Shown: piece by piece, positions 6,137 to 7,004 of the stretch
Layout: the number at the start of each line of letters is the position of its first letter
How positions within the stretch are numbered: the stretch's first letter is position 1
NCBI GenBank assembly: GCA_003241215.1
Contig: QFOL01000210.1
Location: forward strand, 1 to 7,004
From: Agrobacterium fabrum
GTDB lineage: Bacteria; Pseudomonadota; Alphaproteobacteria; Rhizobiales; Rhizobiaceae
Direction of reading: 5' to 3'
Length of the DNA: 7,004 nucleotides
Translations under genes and position numbers: made by a program
Notes under the pieces: model-generated
The model's database searches: none
What the model saw: only the letters and a program-made list of their open reading frames with translations
What the model was told of the DNA's origin: nothing

Positions 6137-7003
6137 TCAGGCCTGTTCGTAAACGCCGTGGCAGTGCTTGTATTTCTTGCCGGAGCCGCAGGGGCACATT
6201 TCGTTACGGCCGATACGACCCCAGGTGGCGGGGTTGTTTGGATCGCGCTCGTCGGACGGAACGAAAGCGGCGGGGGCGGCCTGCATGCCCTGCGCCATTT
6301 CGTCTTCGCCCGTATTGGGGTCGAGATGATGCGCGGTCATTTCCGGCAGTTCCGGCTGCTGCGGTTCCTGCTGCACCAGTTCCACGCGCATCAGCTGGGC
6401 TGTAACGGCCTCGCGCAGATTGGCAAGCAGCGCCTGGAACAGCTCGAAGGCTTCGGCCTTGTATTCCTGCAGCGGGTCGCGCTGGGCATAGCCGCGGAAA
6501 CCGACGACGGAACGAAGATGGTCAAGATTGACGATATGTTCGCGCCACAGGTGGTCGATCGTCTGGAGAATGACCGAACGTTCGACATAGGTCATGATCT
6601 CGGGGCCGAAACGTTCCGCGCGCTCGGCGGCGTATTTGTCGGCGGCCTCGGTGACGCGCTGGAGAATATCGTCCTCGGCGATGCCTTCTTCCTTGGCCCA
6701 TTCCTCCACCGGCAGGTCGAGGTTGAGGAACTGGGCGATGCCCGCCTTCAGGCCGGCGATATCCCACTGTTCGGCATAAGCATTTTCAGGAATATGCTTG
6801 GTGACGAGCATTTCGATGACTTCGTGACGCATATCGGCAGCGGTTTCGCCGATATTGTCGGCTTCCATCAGCTCAAGGCGCTGATCGAAGATCACCTTGC
6901 GCTGGTCGTTCAGCACGTCGTCATATTTCAGAAGGTTCTTGCGGGTCTCGAAGTTGCGGGCTTCGACCTTCTTCTGGGCGCGTTCCAGCGCCTTGTTGAT
7001 CCA
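6137..7003 (-). CDS. secA: Preprotein translocase ATPase SecA, C-terminal part (5' end beyond the window)
   Basis: SecA is the ATPase motor that pushes unfolded preproteins through the SecYEG channel. The window holds the last 288 residues of a protein usually about 900 long; the frame is open to the edge and begins [18 protein letters not shown]. Recognisable in order are [16 protein letters not shown] (about 23-38), which begins the C-terminal part of the helical scaffold; the wing and scaffold region with the conserved stretch from [13 protein letters not shown] to [11 protein letters not shown]; a Gln/Pro/acidic flexible linker; and the zinc-binding tail. In the tail, Cys270, Cys272, Cys281 and His282 (window residue numbers, plus 6158-6196) make the CxCx8CH motif that binds zinc and helps bind SecB. 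The GTG at 6916 is an internal valine codon, not a start. The stop is followed by an intrinsic terminator. Confidence 0.97.
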   Translation of the reverse strand, partial: WINKALERAQKKVEARNFETRKNLLKYDDVLNDQRKVIFDQRLELMEADNIGETAADMRHEVIEMLVTKHIPENAYAEQWDIAGLKAGIAQFLNLDLPVEEWAKEEGIAEDDILQRVTEAADKYAAERAERFGPEIMTYVERSVILQTIDHLWREHIVNLDHLRSVVGFRGYAQRDPLQEYKAEAFELFQALLANLREAVTAQLMRVELVQQEPQQPELPEMTAHHLDPNTGEDEMAQGMQAAPAAFVPSDERDPNNPATWGRIGRNEMCPCGSGKKYKHCHGVYEQA

Positions 7004-7004
7004 C

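Overview
The window looks like an ordinary chromosomal segment of an alphaproteobacterium, most likely a Rhizobiales member of the Agrobacterium/Rhizobium type. Reasons: high-GC coding DNA, a CTTGAC-type -35 element ahead of the tRNA gene, the character of the SecA C-terminus, and the mix of polysaccharide-export genes. This placement comes from recognition of the sequences and has not been tested by a search.

Layout, left to right. A complete tRNA-Leu(CAA) gene lies on the minus strand at 2-86, with a plausible promoter just upstream. An AT-rich, dyad-rich intergenic stretch (87-381) leads into the only plus-strand protein gene, 382-1017. This gene encodes a secreted glycine/asparagine/serine-rich repeat protein of unknown function with a small two-cysteine C-terminal domain. 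A strong hairpin at 1043-1071 separates it from a converging minus-strand gene group.

The minus-strand group reads right to left. An integral-membrane acyltransferase of the Acyl_transf_3/OpgC type (3824-5026) comes first. It is followed 47 bp later by a Wzx-type polysaccharide flippase (2352-3776), and 8 bp after that by a FemAB/BioF2-like GNAT acyltransferase (1072-2343). Together they look like a decoration-and-export module for a surface glycan: two acyl-transfer activities plus a lipid-linked oligosaccharide flippase. No glycosyltransferase, polymerase or outer-membrane exporter is present in the window, so the polymer backbone would have to be made elsewhere.

Further right on the minus strand is a ten-helix EamA/DMT-family permease (5108-6001). 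Then comes the 3' third of secA (6137 to the window edge), which ends in a canonical zinc-binding tail and is closed by a clear intrinsic terminator.

For three genes (1072-2343, 3824-5026, 5108-6001) the longest open frame overstates the N-terminus; starts were moved to internal ATGs using ribosome-binding sites, family N-termini and operon geometry. I see no mobile elements, CRISPR arrays, prophage or degraded genes. The least explained item is the repeat protein at 382-1017 with its unusual upstream region.
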